Assembly (NCBI GenBank): GCA_963829705.1
Contig: CAWHJN010000005.1
Coordinates: 1,054,001 to 1,118,000 of the forward strand
DNA: 64,000 bases
Source: CAWHJN01 sp963829705
Lineage (GTDB): Bacteria > Bacteroidota > Rhodothermia > Rhodothermales > BA12
Reading direction: 5' to 3'
How positions within the stretch are numbered: the first letter of the stretch is position 1; every line of letters starts with the position of its first letter. Shown here piece after piece: positions 9,498 through 18,743 of this stretch. The translations under genes and the position numbers were made by a program. The notes under the pieces are model-generated. The model made no database searches. It was not told where the DNA came from and saw only the letters and a program-made list of their open reading frames with translations.

Positions 9498-11867
9498 ATG
9501 GACGGCTTCTTCTCTGCACGTGCACGTGTGAAACGGGCGTTTCTCGGCCTGCTGCTGCTGGCGCCCGCGCCCGCCCTCGTCGCCCGGCAGGCGCCGCTAC
9601 CCGACACGGCCACGTTCGATAAAGCCATCCCGCGCCTCGACGCGGTCGTGGAAACCGACGGCGTGCTCGACGAAGCCGTATGGAGCGAGGCCACCGTGCT
9701 CGACGACTTCAGTCAGTACCTGCCTGTCGATGGGCGCGCGGCACAGCAGGCCACCACGGTGCTCGTCTGGTACAGCCCGACGATGCTGCATGTCGGCATC
9801 CGGGCGACGGCTGTCCCTGCCGAGGTGCGCGCCACGCTCGCCGACCGCGACCGCATCAGCGGCGACGATTACGTGCTGCTCGTGCTCGATACGTTCGACG
9901 ACCAGCGGCAGGCGTTCGTGCTCGGCGTCAACCCGCTTGGCATCCAGTGGGACGGCATCCTGCGCGACGCCGCCCGGCAGGCGAGCATGATGGGCACCGG
10001 CGGCGACCGCCCCTACACCATCGACGACAGCCCCGATTTCGTCTATGCCTCGAAGGGCCGGCTGACGGCGACGGGCTACGAGGTCGAGATCGCCGTCCCG
10101 TTCAAGAGCCTGCGCTACCAGCCCGACGCGACGCAGCAGTGGGGCTTCAACGTCATCCGCCGCGTACAGCAGACGGGCTTCGAGGACACGTGGGCGCCTG
10201 TGTCGCGCACGAACACGTCGTTTCTCGCGCAGAGCGGTACGCTCAGCGGCCTCACCGACCTGCGGCGCGGCCTCGTGCTCGACCTCAACCCGGAACTGAC
10301 CGCCAACGCGGCGGGCAGCGAAGGCCCCGATGGCGGCTGGCGCTACGACCGGCAGAACCCGCAGATCGGCGGCAACGTCCGCTGGGGCGTCACCAACAAC
10401 CTCACGCTCACGGCGACGGCCAACCCGGACTTCTCGCAGGTCGAGGCCGACGTGGCGCAGATCCAGTACGACCCGCGTCAGTCGCTGTATTTCCCCGAGA
10501 AGCGCCCGTTTTTCCTCGAAGGCATCGAGCTGTTCCGCACGCCCAACCAGATCATCTACACGCGCCGCGTGGCCGAGCCGACCGTCGCGGCCAAGCTGAC
10601 GGGCAAGCTCTCGGGCACCAACGTCGCCGCGCTCTCGGCGCTCGACGACCGGGACGCCTCGCGGACGGGCGAGGACCGGCGCTATGTCAACGTGCTGCGG
10701 CTCCAGCGCGACCTCGCGGGGCAATCGTCGGTGGGGCTCGCCTACACCGATCTCGTCGAGGGCGATAGGTGGAACCGCGTGGCGGCGCTCGACGGGCGCT
10801 TCGTGCTCCGCAAGGTGTACACGCTCACCTTCCAGGGTGCGGGCAGCGTCACCGACGACGGCACCACGCGGAAGGCGGCGCCGCTGTGGGATGCCACGCT
10901 CAACCGCTCGGGCCGCGCCTGGGGCTTCAACGCGACGCTGCGCGGTATCCACCCGGACTTCCGGGCGTCGAACGGTTTTTTCAGCCGCGTCGGCATCGTG
11001 CGCGCCAACGTGACGCCGCGCTACACGCGCTACGGTGCGCCGGGCGCGTTCCTGGAGACGTGGACGGGCAGCGTCTCCTTCGACGGCACGTGGGACTACG
11101 ACCGCTTCACCGCGGGCCACGTCCCGGACGATGCCAAGCTGCACCTCAACAGCGCCTTCGGGCTGCGCGGCGGCTGGCAGGCGAGCACGTCGCTGCTCAT
11201 CGAGTCGTTCAAGTATCCGCCGGGGCTGTACCACAACTATTTCATCGAAAGCGGAGCCGATACCGTCGCGTTCACCGGCACCGACCGCCTGTTCAACCTC
11301 GACCTCGTCGGGCTCGTCTCGACGCCGCGTTTCCAGACGTTCTCGGGCAGCGTGTTCTTCATCGCGGGGCAGGATGAGAACTTCGCCGAGTGGGCATCGG
11401 CGTACATCTTTTTCGCCGAGGTCAACGCCGAGTGGCGGCCCACCGAGCAGGTGCGCGTGAACCTGCTCTACAACCACCAGCAGTATTTCCGCAAAAGCGA
11501 CGGCAGCATCGTCGGGGTGCGGCGCGTGCCGCGGCTGAAGGTCGAGTACCAGCTCACGCGGGCGCTGTTCGTGCGCGTGGTGGGGCAGTACGACGCCTAC
11601 GCGCAGGACGCGCTGCGCGACGACTCGCGCACCGATGGGCCTATCCTGCTCTACGACGCGGCGACGGGCCTCTACGCCCGCAGCGTACGCGAGCGCAGCA
11701 ACGGCTTCCGCATGGACGGCCTCGTCTCGTACCGCCCGACGCCCGGCACGGTGTTCTTCCTCGGCTACGGCAGCCTGATGGCCGAGCCGGATGCGTTCCG
11801 CTTTGGCCGCCTCGAACGGGTCAACGACGGCATGTTCATCAAACTCAGCTACCTGTACCGCGTGTGA
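9498..11867 (+). CDS. DUF5916 outer-membrane protein with N-terminal CBM9-like domain
   Basis: 789 residues from the ATG at 9498 (an upstream GTG at 9453 is possible). A signal peptide is clear (FLGLLLLAPAPALVARQ). The N-terminal 200 residues resemble the carbohydrate-binding family 9-like domain (AIPRLDAVVETDGVLDEAVW; FDDQRQAFVLGVNPLGIQWDG). The rest is the DUF5916 beta-rich region (NPDFSQVEADVAQI, LYFPEKRPFFLEG) ending in YRV, as in outer-membrane barrels. The family is widespread in Bacteroidota and relatives; its function is unknown. A role as a surface channel or envelope protein is inference. The next gene starts 13 bp downstream. Confidence 0.9.
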   Translation: MDGFFSARARVKRAFLGLLLLAPAPALVARQAPLPDTATFDKAIPRLDAVVETDGVLDEAVWSEATVLDDFSQYLPVDGRAAQQATTVLVWYSPTMLHVGIRATAVPAEVRATLADRDRISGDDYVLLVLDTFDDQRQAFVLGVNPLGIQWDGILRDAARQASMMGTGGDRPYTIDDSPDFVYASKGRLTATGYEVEIAVPFKSLRYQPDATQQWGFNVIRRVQQTGFEDTWAPVSRTNTSFLAQSGTLSGLTDLRRGLVLDLNPELTANAAGSEGPDGGWRYDRQNPQIGGNVRWGVTNNLTLTATANPDFSQVEADVAQIQYDPRQSLYFPEKRPFFLEGIELFRTPNQIIYTRRVAEPTVAAKLTGKLSGTNVAALSALDDRDASRTGEDRRYVNVLRLQRDLAGQSSVGLAYTDLVEGDRWNRVAALDGRFVLRKVYTLTFQGAGSVTDDGTTRKAAPLWDATLNRSGRAWGFNATLRGIHPDFRASNGFFSRVGIVRANVTPRYTRYGAPGAFLETWTGSVSFDGTWDYDRFTAGHVPDDAKLHLNSAFGLRGGWQASTSLLIESFKYPPGLYHNYFIESGADTVAFTGTDRLFNLDLVGLVSTPRFQTFSGSVFFIAGQDENFAEWASAYIFFAEVNAEWRPTEQVRVNLLYNHQQYFRKSDGSIVGVRRVPRLKVEYQLTRALFVRVVGQYDAYAQDALRDDSRTDGPILLYDAATGLYARSVRERSNGFRMDGLVSYRPTPGTVFFLGYGSLMAEPDAFRFGRLERVNDGMFIKLSYLYRV

Positions 11868-11880
11868 CCGCCCCTCGCCC

Positions 11881-12219
11881 GTGACGTACCCTACCACGCC
11901 CGATGGGCGCTATTTCGTCGTCAAAGAACGCCTGTGGCGCTGCACCAATCCGGCGCTCGACGCCGCCACGCGGCACCGCCTTACGCATGACCTGATGGAC
12001 GCCCGGCGCGACGTGGGCAGGGCGAAACGGGCATCAGATGAGGCCCTCCTCAACGATGCCCGCGCCCGCGTCCACACCGCGAAGGTGGCGCTGGGCGAGC
12101 GCGGCCCCGTCTGGTGGACAGACGGAGCGCCCGACTACAACCGCCGCCTCGTCAGAAACACGCCGTACGCCGGATGGTGGGCAGAGGGGCACGCATCCGC
12201 GTCTGCCGGCGAAGGCTGA
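11881..12219 (+). CDS. Small conserved hypothetical protein
   Basis: 112 residues from GTG at 11881. Recognisable stretches are GRYFVVKERLWRCTNP, RHRLTHDLMDARRDV and GERGPVWWTDGAPDYNRR, followed by TPYAGWW. I recall this arrangement from conserved uncharacterised proteins of many bacteria. It is soluble, Arg/Ala-rich in the middle, and has no signal peptide or catalytic motif I can name. It is likely co-transcribed with the DUF5916 gene. Function unknown. Confidence 0.75.
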   Translation: MTYPTTPDGRYFVVKERLWRCTNPALDAATRHRLTHDLMDARRDVGRAKRASDEALLNDARARVHTAKVALGERGPVWWTDGAPDYNRRLVRNTPYAGWWAEGHASASAGEG

Positions 12220-12423
12220 AGGTTCGGACGTGGCGCGAGGCGTCCCGTGGAGCGTCCCGCGCGCCATTCCGGCAGTCTCTGCGTGGAATGCACGAAACCG
12301 GGCCGTGAGGGCCACGGTTGGCAGGCCACCCCTCGGCCCTGCCTCTGCCAGCCTGTCAAGCGCGCTACGGCGCGGCGGGGCAGGCGGGCGAGTGGCAAGC
12401 CTTTTGCCGACAGATTCCGCACC
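12220..12423 (+). promoter_or_regulatory. hrcA upstream region, no CIRCE found
   Basis: A 204-bp gap before hrcA. I looked for the CIRCE operator (TTAGCACTC and its inverted partner) and found no match. Several GC-rich imperfect inverted repeats occur, but none is convincing. The heat-shock promoter presumably lies here. Confidence 0.3.
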
Positions 12424-13491
12424 ATGCCCGCTGCACGCCCCCATACCGACCCGAGCCCGCTGACCGAGCGCGAGCGCGAGATTCTGCGCCTCGTGGTGCA
12501 GAGCTTCGTGCAAACCGCCGGCCCCGTCGGCTCGCGGACGCTGGCGCGGCGCTACGACCTCGCCCTCAGCCCCGCTTCCATTCGCAACACGATGAGCGAC
12601 CTGGAAGACGCCGGCTACCTCGAACACCCGTACACGTCGGCGGGACGGGTGCCCACGGTGCGCGGCTACCGCACCTTCGTGGACCAACTCATGCAGACGA
12701 CGCGCCTCGACGGCAGCGACAAGCACCTGCTGCGCGCCGCGCTCGACCAACTCGCGGGCAACCGCGACGAGTTGCTGCGCGAAACGTCGAAGCTGCTCGG
12801 GCGGCTCTCCAACCTGCTCGGCGTCGTGCTCGCGCCCAACCTGGCCACGGGCGTGCTCGACAAGATCCAGGTCGTCCCGCTGTCGTCGTCGCGGCTGATG
12901 TTCGTGCTGAGTCTGCACGGCGGCATCGTCCGCACCATCGTGCTCGAGATCGACGCGGTGCTCGAGCGCACGGTCATTGAGAAGGTGGTCGATGCGCTCA
13001 ACGAGCGGCTGTCGGGGCTGACGATGGAGGAGATCCGGACGACGTTCGCGCAGCGCGTGCGTGATCTGGACGCCAACGATAACGCGCTCGTGCGCCTCGT
13101 GCTCAACCGGTCGGCCTTTCTCTTCCGCGACGTCGACGACACGCGCCTCCAGCTTTCGTCGCCCAGTCCGCTGCTCGACCAGCCCGAATTCCAGGAGCCC
13201 GACGAACTCCGCAACCTCATCGGGCTGCTCGAAGACGAGCACTTTTTCGTCCAACTCCTCGAAGACCGCCCCGACGGCGACGACGCGCCGCGCGCTCTCG
13301 TCACCATCGGCCCCGAACACCTCGACGGCAAGACCGAGCGGTATTCGCTCGTGACGGCCCGCTACACGCTGGGCGATTCCGTCGGCACGGTGGGCGTGCT
13401 GGGGCCGGTACGCATGGATTACGCCCGCGCCGTGATGGTGGTCGAGCACGTGGCGCGCGTGCTCAGTCGCGGCGAAGCGCCCCGCGCTTGA
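12424..13491 (+). CDS. hrcA: Heat-inducible transcription repressor HrcA
   Basis: A 355-residue HrcA, the repressor of CIRCE-controlled chaperone operons. The N-terminal winged helix is clear (LTEREREILRLVVQSFVQTAGPVG, then LSPASIRNTMSDLEDAGYL and HPYTSAGRVPT). The C-terminal dimerisation/GAF-like part ends with GPVRMDYARAVMVVEHVA. The start at 12424 is chosen because upstream in-frame sequence is not HrcA-like. It is followed 6 bp later by grpE. dnaK is not in the window, and no CIRCE site was seen upstream. Confidence 0.96.
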   Translation: MPAARPHTDPSPLTEREREILRLVVQSFVQTAGPVGSRTLARRYDLALSPASIRNTMSDLEDAGYLEHPYTSAGRVPTVRGYRTFVDQLMQTTRLDGSDKHLLRAALDQLAGNRDELLRETSKLLGRLSNLLGVVLAPNLATGVLDKIQVVPLSSSRLMFVLSLHGGIVRTIVLEIDAVLERTVIEKVVDALNERLSGLTMEEIRTTFAQRVRDLDANDNALVRLVLNRSAFLFRDVDDTRLQLSSPSPLLDQPEFQEPDELRNLIGLLEDEHFFVQLLEDRPDGDDAPRALVTIGPEHLDGKTERYSLVTARYTLGDSVGTVGVLGPVRMDYARAVMVVEHVARVLSRGEAPRA

Positions 13492-13497
13492 GGCTGT

Positions 13498-14127
13498 ATG
13501 TCCCTTTCTCCCGAGTCCAACCTTTTCCGTAAAGCCGTGAGTACGCAGACGAATTCGCACAAACCCTCCGACCAGGACGCCGCCGCCGAGCAGATGCTCC
13601 AGACCATCGAGGAACTCGCCGACCGCGACGCGCAGATCGAAGACCTGCGCCAGCAACTCGGGGAGGCCAACGCGCGCCTGGAATCCTACGAGCAGCAGAA
13701 CAGCGGCGCCGAGGAACAGCTCAAGCGCACCGCCGCCGACTTTCAGAACTTCCGCCGCCGCACCGAGCAGGAGCGCATCAAGTGGACGGAGAATGGGCGC
13801 ATCGAAGTCATCACGCGCTTTCTCGACGTCTACGACGACCTCTCGCGCTCGCTCGAAGCCGCCGAAAACGCGACGGGCGATGCCAGCGACAAGCTGCGTC
13901 AGGGCATCGAGCTCATCCAGCGCAAGTTCGCCGACGAGATGGAGAAGATGGGTGTGCAGCCCATCGAAGCCGTCGGCGAGCCCTTCGACGTGGCGCAGCA
14001 CGATGCCATGATGCAGCAGCCAGCGCCCGAGGGCGTCGCGCCCGGCACCGTTTTGCAAGAACTCCAGCGTGGCTACCGCATCGGCGAGCGCGTGCTGCGC
14101 CACAGCCGCGTCATCGTCGCCTCCTGA
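13498..14127 (+). CDS. grpE: Nucleotide exchange factor GrpE
   Basis: 209 residues. The first ~45 residues are variable, then a long coiled coil (IEELADRDAQIEDLRQQLGE; ADFQNFRRRTEQER), then the compact beta domain with IEAVGEPFDVAQHDAMM and VLQELQRGYRIGERVLRHSRVIV, the GrpE signature. It catalyses ADP release from DnaK. It sits between hrcA and dnaJ in a standard chaperone cluster. Confidence 0.96.
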   Translation: MSLSPESNLFRKAVSTQTNSHKPSDQDAAAEQMLQTIEELADRDAQIEDLRQQLGEANARLESYEQQNSGAEEQLKRTAADFQNFRRRTEQERIKWTENGRIEVITRFLDVYDDLSRSLEAAENATGDASDKLRQGIELIQRKFADEMEKMGVQPIEAVGEPFDVAQHDAMMQQPAPEGVAPGTVLQELQRGYRIGERVLRHSRVIVAS

Positions 14128-14161
14128 CCTCTCACACGCTTCCCCGCACGATTTGGTTAGC

Positions 14162-14203
14162 GGGTTGGTTTGTTGCCCACGCGCAGAACCAGCCAACCAA
14201 CCC
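14162..14203 (+). promoter_or_regulatory. Hairpin between grpE and dnaJ
   Basis: GGGTTGGTT (14162-14170) is perfectly complementary to AACCAACCC (14195-14203), with a few more pairs inside (TGTTG against CAGCC region). No T-run follows. It lies 16 bp before the dnaJ ATG, so it could affect dnaJ translation or mRNA processing. Confidence 0.5.
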
Positions 14204-14218
14204 ACCTTCCTTCCTTCT

Positions 14219-15403
14219 ATGCGCGATTACTACGAGATTCTGTCTGTGTCCCGGACGGCCACGGCGGTCGAGATCAAAAAGGCCTACCGCTCGCTGGCGA
14301 TGGCCAACCACCCTGACCGCAACCCCGGCGACCGGGAGGCGGAGGCGCGCTTCAAGGAGGCCGCCGAGGCCTACGAGGTGCTCTCGAACGACGAAAAGCG
14401 CGCGCGCTACGACCGCTTCGGCCACGCCGGTGTGCGCGGCGCGAACGGCGGCGGGCAGCAGGGCTTCACCGACTTCAGCGACATCTTCGACCGCTTCCGC
14501 GACATCTTCGAGGGCGGCGGTGTGCAGGGCGGCTTCGGCGACATCTTCGGCGGGGGGCGCACGCGGCGCGGCCCGCAGCAGGGGCGGCCTGGCAGCGACC
14601 TGCGGATCAAGCTGCCGCTGACGCTCGAAGAGATCGCCGAGGGCGTCGAGAAAAACGTCAAGGTGCGGAAGTTCGTCGCCTGTTCGGTATGCGAGGGGAC
14701 GGGCGCCGAGGGCGGCGAGGACGCTAAAGGCGCGAGCTACGACACCTGCGAGACGTGCAACGGCGTCGGCGAGGTGCAGCGCGTGACGCGCTCGGTCTTC
14801 GGCCAGTTCGTGAGCGTGCAGCCATGCCCGACGTGCGCGGGCGAGGGGCGCATCCTCAAAGACCCGTGTAAAAACTGCAAGGGCGAAGGTCGTGAGCGGG
14901 GTGAGGAGACCATCACCATCCAGGTGCCGCCGGGCGTGCTCGAAGGCAACTTCCTGACCATGCGCGGCGCGGGCAACGCGGGCGTGCGCGAAGGCGTGCC
15001 GGGCGACCTCCGCATCGAGATCGAGGAGATCGCCCACGAGCACTTCGTGCGCGAAGGACTCGACGTGTTCTACGACCTCGTGCTGTCGCTGCCCGATGCC
15101 GCGCTGGGCACCGAAGTCGACATCCCGACGCTCAAGGGTGCGTCGCGCCTGACCATCGACGCGGGCACGCAGAGCGGCAAGATCCTGCGGATGCGGGGGC
15201 GTGGCCTGCCCGAACTCGGGTCGAGCCGCCGCGGCGACCAGCTCGTGCGCGTGCGCGTGTGGACGCCCCAACGCCTTTCCGCCGACGAGACGGCGCTGCT
15301 CGAACGCCTGCGCGAGTCGCCCGCCTTCAAGCCCGGTGCGCCCACCAACGGCAACGGCCACGGTAAGTCGTTCTTCAGCAAGGTCAAAGACGTGTTCGGG
15401 TGA
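14219..15403 (+). CDS. dnaJ: Molecular chaperone DnaJ
   Basis: A 394-residue full-length type I DnaJ. J domain with HPD at 31-33, then a Gly/Phe-rich stretch (about 75-130). The zinc-binding region starts at Cys155 with four CxxCxGxG-type repeats (CSVCEGTG, CETCNGVG, CPTCAGEG, CKNCKGEG). The substrate-binding C-terminal domain contains GNAGVREGVPGDLRI. It stimulates DnaK ATPase and hands over clients. The ATG at 14219 is fixed by the MRDYYEIL start. Its stop overlaps the next ATG (TGATG). Confidence 0.97.
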   Translation: MRDYYEILSVSRTATAVEIKKAYRSLAMANHPDRNPGDREAEARFKEAAEAYEVLSNDEKRARYDRFGHAGVRGANGGGQQGFTDFSDIFDRFRDIFEGGGVQGGFGDIFGGGRTRRGPQQGRPGSDLRIKLPLTLEEIAEGVEKNVKVRKFVACSVCEGTGAEGGEDAKGASYDTCETCNGVGEVQRVTRSVFGQFVSVQPCPTCAGEGRILKDPCKNCKGEGRERGEETITIQVPPGVLEGNFLTMRGAGNAGVREGVPGDLRIEIEEIAHEHFVREGLDVFYDLVLSLPDAALGTEVDIPTLKGASRLTIDAGTQSGKILRMRGRGLPELGSSRRGDQLVRVRVWTPQRLSADETALLERLRESPAFKPGAPTNGNGHGKSFFSKVKDVFG

Positions 15404-15966
15404 TGGCCGAGCGCGAACCCACCGACGCAGGCGAGCTACTGCGCGCCGTCATGCGCCACGTGCCGTCGCCCGTCACCGTCGTCACCGTGGGCGGCGATGC
15501 GCCGCGCGGTGTCACCATCGGCTCGTTCACGAGCCTGTCACTCGACCCCGCGCTGGTGTCGTTCAACCTGATGAAAAGCTCGGGCCTGCGCCCGTTCGTG
15601 GAGGTCGGCGTGGCGTTCAATGTCCACATTTTGTCGGATGAGCAGGCGGCGCTCGGCTACCACTTCGCCATCCCCGGATTGACGGGAGAGCAGCAGTTCG
15701 GCGGCATCGCCCACACGCTCGACCCGCGGGGCGTGCCCGTGCTGGGGGGCGTCGTCTCGCGCCTGGCGTGCCGCGCCGAGCAGCTCATCGAGGTGGGCGA
15801 CCACCTCGTCGTCATCGGGGCCGTGGAAATGCTGGACGGCCCGAGCGAAACCGCGCCCGCCATTTACCTCGACGGGGCTTTCCGCCGCGTGGGCAATGCC
15901 CTCGACGCCACCCCCGCCGACGCCATCAGCACGCTCACCGATACCCCAGCAGCCGCAGGCCGTTGA
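15403..15966 (+). CDS. Flavin reductase family protein (FMN-binding split barrel)
   Basis: 187 residues of the flavin-reductase-like FMN-binding fold: PSPVTVVTVGG, RGVTIGSFTSLSLDPALVSF, the NVHILSDEQ strand, and GDHLVVIGAVE. Such proteins are often the reductase half of two-component monooxygenases, or reduce FMN with NAD(P)H. No oxygenase partner is nearby. Its start overlaps the dnaJ stop, and its 3' end overlaps the convergent ATPase gene by 32 bp. Confidence 0.87.
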   Translation: MAEREPTDAGELLRAVMRHVPSPVTVVTVGGDAPRGVTIGSFTSLSLDPALVSFNLMKSSGLRPFVEVGVAFNVHILSDEQAALGYHFAIPGLTGEQQFGGIAHTLDPRGVPVLGGVVSRLACRAEQLIEVGDHLVVIGAVEMLDGPSETAPAIYLDGAFRRVGNALDATPADAISTLTDTPAAAGR

Positions 15967-17905
15967 GCGAGACGAGGACGGTGGAGCCTTCGTGGCCGAC
16001 GACGGCGAGGGGCAGCGCCAGCCCGTTCGTAAGAATCGTGGCCACCATCAGCACGATCACCCCCAGCGCGAAACCGAGGTTGACGCGCAGCGTGCGGCGC
16101 GCGGCGCGGCTGAGGGCGAAGGCGTACGGAAGCTGCCCGAGGTCGTCGGCCATGAGCACCACGTCCGCCGTTTCGAGCGCCACGTCGGTGCCCGCACCGC
16201 CCATCGCCACGCCAATCGTCGCCGCCGCCAGCGCGGGCGCGTCGTTGACGCCGTCGCCGACCATCGCCACCGCGCCGTAGCGCGCGGCCAGCGCCCGCAC
16301 TTTCTCGACCTTCTGCTCGGGCAGCAACTCGGCGTGGATCTCGTCGATGCCCGTCTCGCGGCCCACCGCCCGCGCCACGGCGGCGTTGTCGCCGGTGAGG
16401 ATGACGATGTGCGCGATGCCCGCGTCGCGCAGTTTTTGTATCGTCTCCGCCGCGCCAGGGCGCACGGTATCGGCAAAGCCCATCCACCCCAGCACCGTGC
16501 GCGCACCCTCGCACTCGCGGACGACGAGCACCGCCGTCTGTCCATCTTCCTGCAAATGCTGAAGCGCGCGCTCGGTGGCCACGTCGAGCGGCAGATCTGA
16601 AAAGTAACGGCGGTTGCCGATGTGGACCGTGTCGCCGTCCACGCGCGCCCGCACGCCGCGCCCCACCGTCGCCTGAAAATCCGTCGCCTCGGGAATGACG
16701 ATCCCCTGCGCGGTGGCGGCCTGCACCGTCGCGCCCGCGAGGTGGTGCTCGGAGCGCGCCTGCACGGCGGCGGCGAGCGCCAGCAGGTCGCCTTCCGCGA
16801 GGCCCGATGCAGGATGCGGCGTGGCGGCGACGAGGCGCGTCTTGCCTTCGGTGAGCGTGCCCGTTTTGTCGAAGCAGAGGACGTTGATGCGGGCGGCCTC
16901 TTCGACCGTCACGCCGCCTTTGAAGAGCACGCCGCGCCGCGCCCCGGCGGCGATGGCGCTGAGGACGACGGCGGGCGTCGAGATGACGAGCGCGCACGGG
17001 CTGGCGGCCACGAGCAGCGTCATGGCGCGGTAGAACGACGGCGCGAACGTAGCGCCGAGCGCCAGCGGAATCGCCAGCGCCACGGCGGTGAGGCCGAGCA
17101 CGCCGAGCGCGTAGGGTTGCTCCAACCGATCAATGAGGCGCTGCGCGGTGGCCTTCTCGCCCTGCGCCTCCTCGACGAGGGCGATGAGCCGGTCGAGCGA
17201 CGAGGCACCGAGGGGCCGCGTCACCTCGACGTCGAGCGTACCGCTGCCGTTGATCGTCCCGGCGAAGACCTCGCTGCCGATTTCTTTGCCTACGGCGGCG
17301 GACTCGCCCGTGAGCGAGGCCTCGTCCATCGTGCTCGCGCCGCGCACCACGCGCCCGTCGAGTGGCACACGGCCGCCGGGCCGGAGCGCGAACACGTCGC
17401 CCACGCGCACCTCGGCGAGCGGCATCAGCACTTCACGCCCGTCGCGCAGCACGGCGGCTTCGTCGGGGCGCAGTTTGACGAGCGCTTCGAGCGCCCGTCG
17501 GCTCCGTCCGATGGCGACGTGCTGGAGCACGTTCGAGAGCGAGAACAGAAACAAGAGCAGCGCCCCCTCGAACGGCTGCCCGATGGCGAGCGCGCCGAGC
17601 GCCGCGAGTACCATCAGCAGGTCAATGTCCACGCGCCGCTCGCGCAGCGCCTCGAGGCCGCCGCGCGCGCCGTACCAGCCGCCGAACCCGTACGCCACGC
17701 CGTAGCCGATCCACCCGAGGTACGCAGGCCATGCGGCCCAAGTAGCCACCAGCCCGAGGACGATACCCGCGAGCGTGAGGGCCACAAAAATGGCTTCGCG
17801 GCGCGTCTGCGCAGGCGGCGCTTTCCCGGCGTCCGTGCAGCACGTCACCGCGTCGTTCCGAGCGGAAAGCGCGAGGGTATCGGGCGGTGGAGCGGGGGCA
17901 GACAT
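15935..17905 (-). CDS. P1B-type heavy-metal ATPase (P1B-4 / CoaT-CtpD-like)
   Basis: 656 residues without an N-terminal HMA domain. The membrane metal-site motif is SPCALVISTP (SPC rather than CPC), followed by the phosphorylation site DKTGTLTEG, the hinge GDGVNDAPALA, and C-terminal HEGSTVLVSLNGLRLL. SPC plus HEGxT with no HMA domain is the pattern known for P1B-4 pumps (Co2+, Fe2+ or related export). The Cys pair near the N-terminus (VTCCTD) might bind metal. Start at 17905. It probably follows the TIGR02757 gene in one operon. Metal specificity is inference. Confidence 0.9.
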   Translation of the reverse strand: MSAPAPPPDTLALSARNDAVTCCTDAGKAPPAQTRREAIFVALTLAGIVLGLVATWAAWPAYLGWIGYGVAYGFGGWYGARGGLEALRERRVDIDLLMVLAALGALAIGQPFEGALLLFLFSLSNVLQHVAIGRSRRALEALVKLRPDEAAVLRDGREVLMPLAEVRVGDVFALRPGGRVPLDGRVVRGASTMDEASLTGESAAVGKEIGSEVFAGTINGSGTLDVEVTRPLGASSLDRLIALVEEAQGEKATAQRLIDRLEQPYALGVLGLTAVALAIPLALGATFAPSFYRAMTLLVAASPCALVISTPAVVLSAIAAGARRGVLFKGGVTVEEAARINVLCFDKTGTLTEGKTRLVAATPHPASGLAEGDLLALAAAVQARSEHHLAGATVQAATAQGIVIPEATDFQATVGRGVRARVDGDTVHIGNRRYFSDLPLDVATERALQHLQEDGQTAVLVVRECEGARTVLGWMGFADTVRPGAAETIQKLRDAGIAHIVILTGDNAAVARAVGRETGIDEIHAELLPEQKVEKVRALAARYGAVAMVGDGVNDAPALAAATIGVAMGGAGTDVALETADVVLMADDLGQLPYAFALSRAARRTLRVNLGFALGVIVLMVATILTNGLALPLAVVGHEGSTVLVSLNGLRLLGYR

Positions 17906-17942
17906 AGACCGATGAACGGCTGGGCGGCGGCGATGGTTGCCG

Positions 17943-18743
17943 TCAACCGCGATCCGCGAGGGCCTCCGCGCCTTCTCCATATACGCCCGCGCCGAAGAGG
18001 GCAAAGTCGTAGCGGGCGGGATCTTCGGGGTCGAGCGCACGGCAGGCGGCGGTGAGTTCGAGGGCGGCGCGCCAGTCGTCCTGCTGCCGGTGGAGCAGGC
18101 CCCATGCCCGCGCCTGCCGTCCCGAATGCACGTCGAGCGGCAGCACGAGCTGATCGGGCCGGATGCGCGTCCACAGGCCGAAGTCGACGGGGCCGGGGCG
18201 CACCATCCAGCGGAGGTACATGCACAGCCGCTTGCACGCGCTGCCCGTGGACGGGCGGGCGAGGTGCTTGCGGAGGCGCGCGGGCGTCTCGGGATGCGCC
18301 GCGAGCACGCTGTCCGAAAATCCCTGGATGGCCGGGCCCACGTGGTCGTCGCCGGGCGCGAGGTGGGCGGCGAAGGCGCTTTCGAGCGAACCGTGTCGTT
18401 CGAGCACGAGGCGCAGGCCGCGCACGAGCACGCGCGCATCGCCGCTATTGAACGTCCGGTGTTTGAAACCGTCGAGGCACGGCCCGTCGCGGTCGTCGTA
18501 GTTCGTCACGAAGGCGTGCGGCGCGTGGCGCATCCGCTCGCACAGGTCGGCGAGTTTGTTGAGGATCGTCGCCCGTCGCCCCCACGCCAGCAGCGCCGCG
18601 AACAGCCCGATCATCGCCCGGTCGTCGGGATCGTCGTAGGCGTGCGGCACGGCGATGGGGTCGTCCGCGATGAATGCGGGCGTCTCGAACCGGGCGACGA
18701 GCGCATCGAGGCGGGGTTTGAGAGATCGCTGACTCACCCGCAC
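17943..18743 (-). CDS. TIGR02757 family protein
   Basis: 266 residues from a GTG that overlaps the stop of the upstream dehydratase gene, which suggests translational coupling. Recognised by ADDPIAVPHAYDDPDDRAMIGLFAALLAWGRR-type text near the N-terminus, CKRLCMYLRWMVR, and LVLPLDVHSGRQARAWGL. The family is uncharacterised and common in Bacteroidota and Chlorobi; its helical core resembles HhH-GPD DNA glycosylases, which is a hint only. No signal peptide. Confidence 0.85.
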   Translation of the reverse strand: MRVSQRSLKPRLDALVARFETPAFIADDPIAVPHAYDDPDDRAMIGLFAALLAWGRRATILNKLADLCERMRHAPHAFVTNYDDRDGPCLDGFKHRTFNSGDARVLVRGLRLVLERHGSLESAFAAHLAPGDDHVGPAIQGFSDSVLAAHPETPARLRKHLARPSTGSACKRLCMYLRWMVRPGPVDFGLWTRIRPDQLVLPLDVHSGRQARAWGLLHRQQDDWRAALELTAACRALDPEDPARYDFALFGAGVYGEGAEALADRG

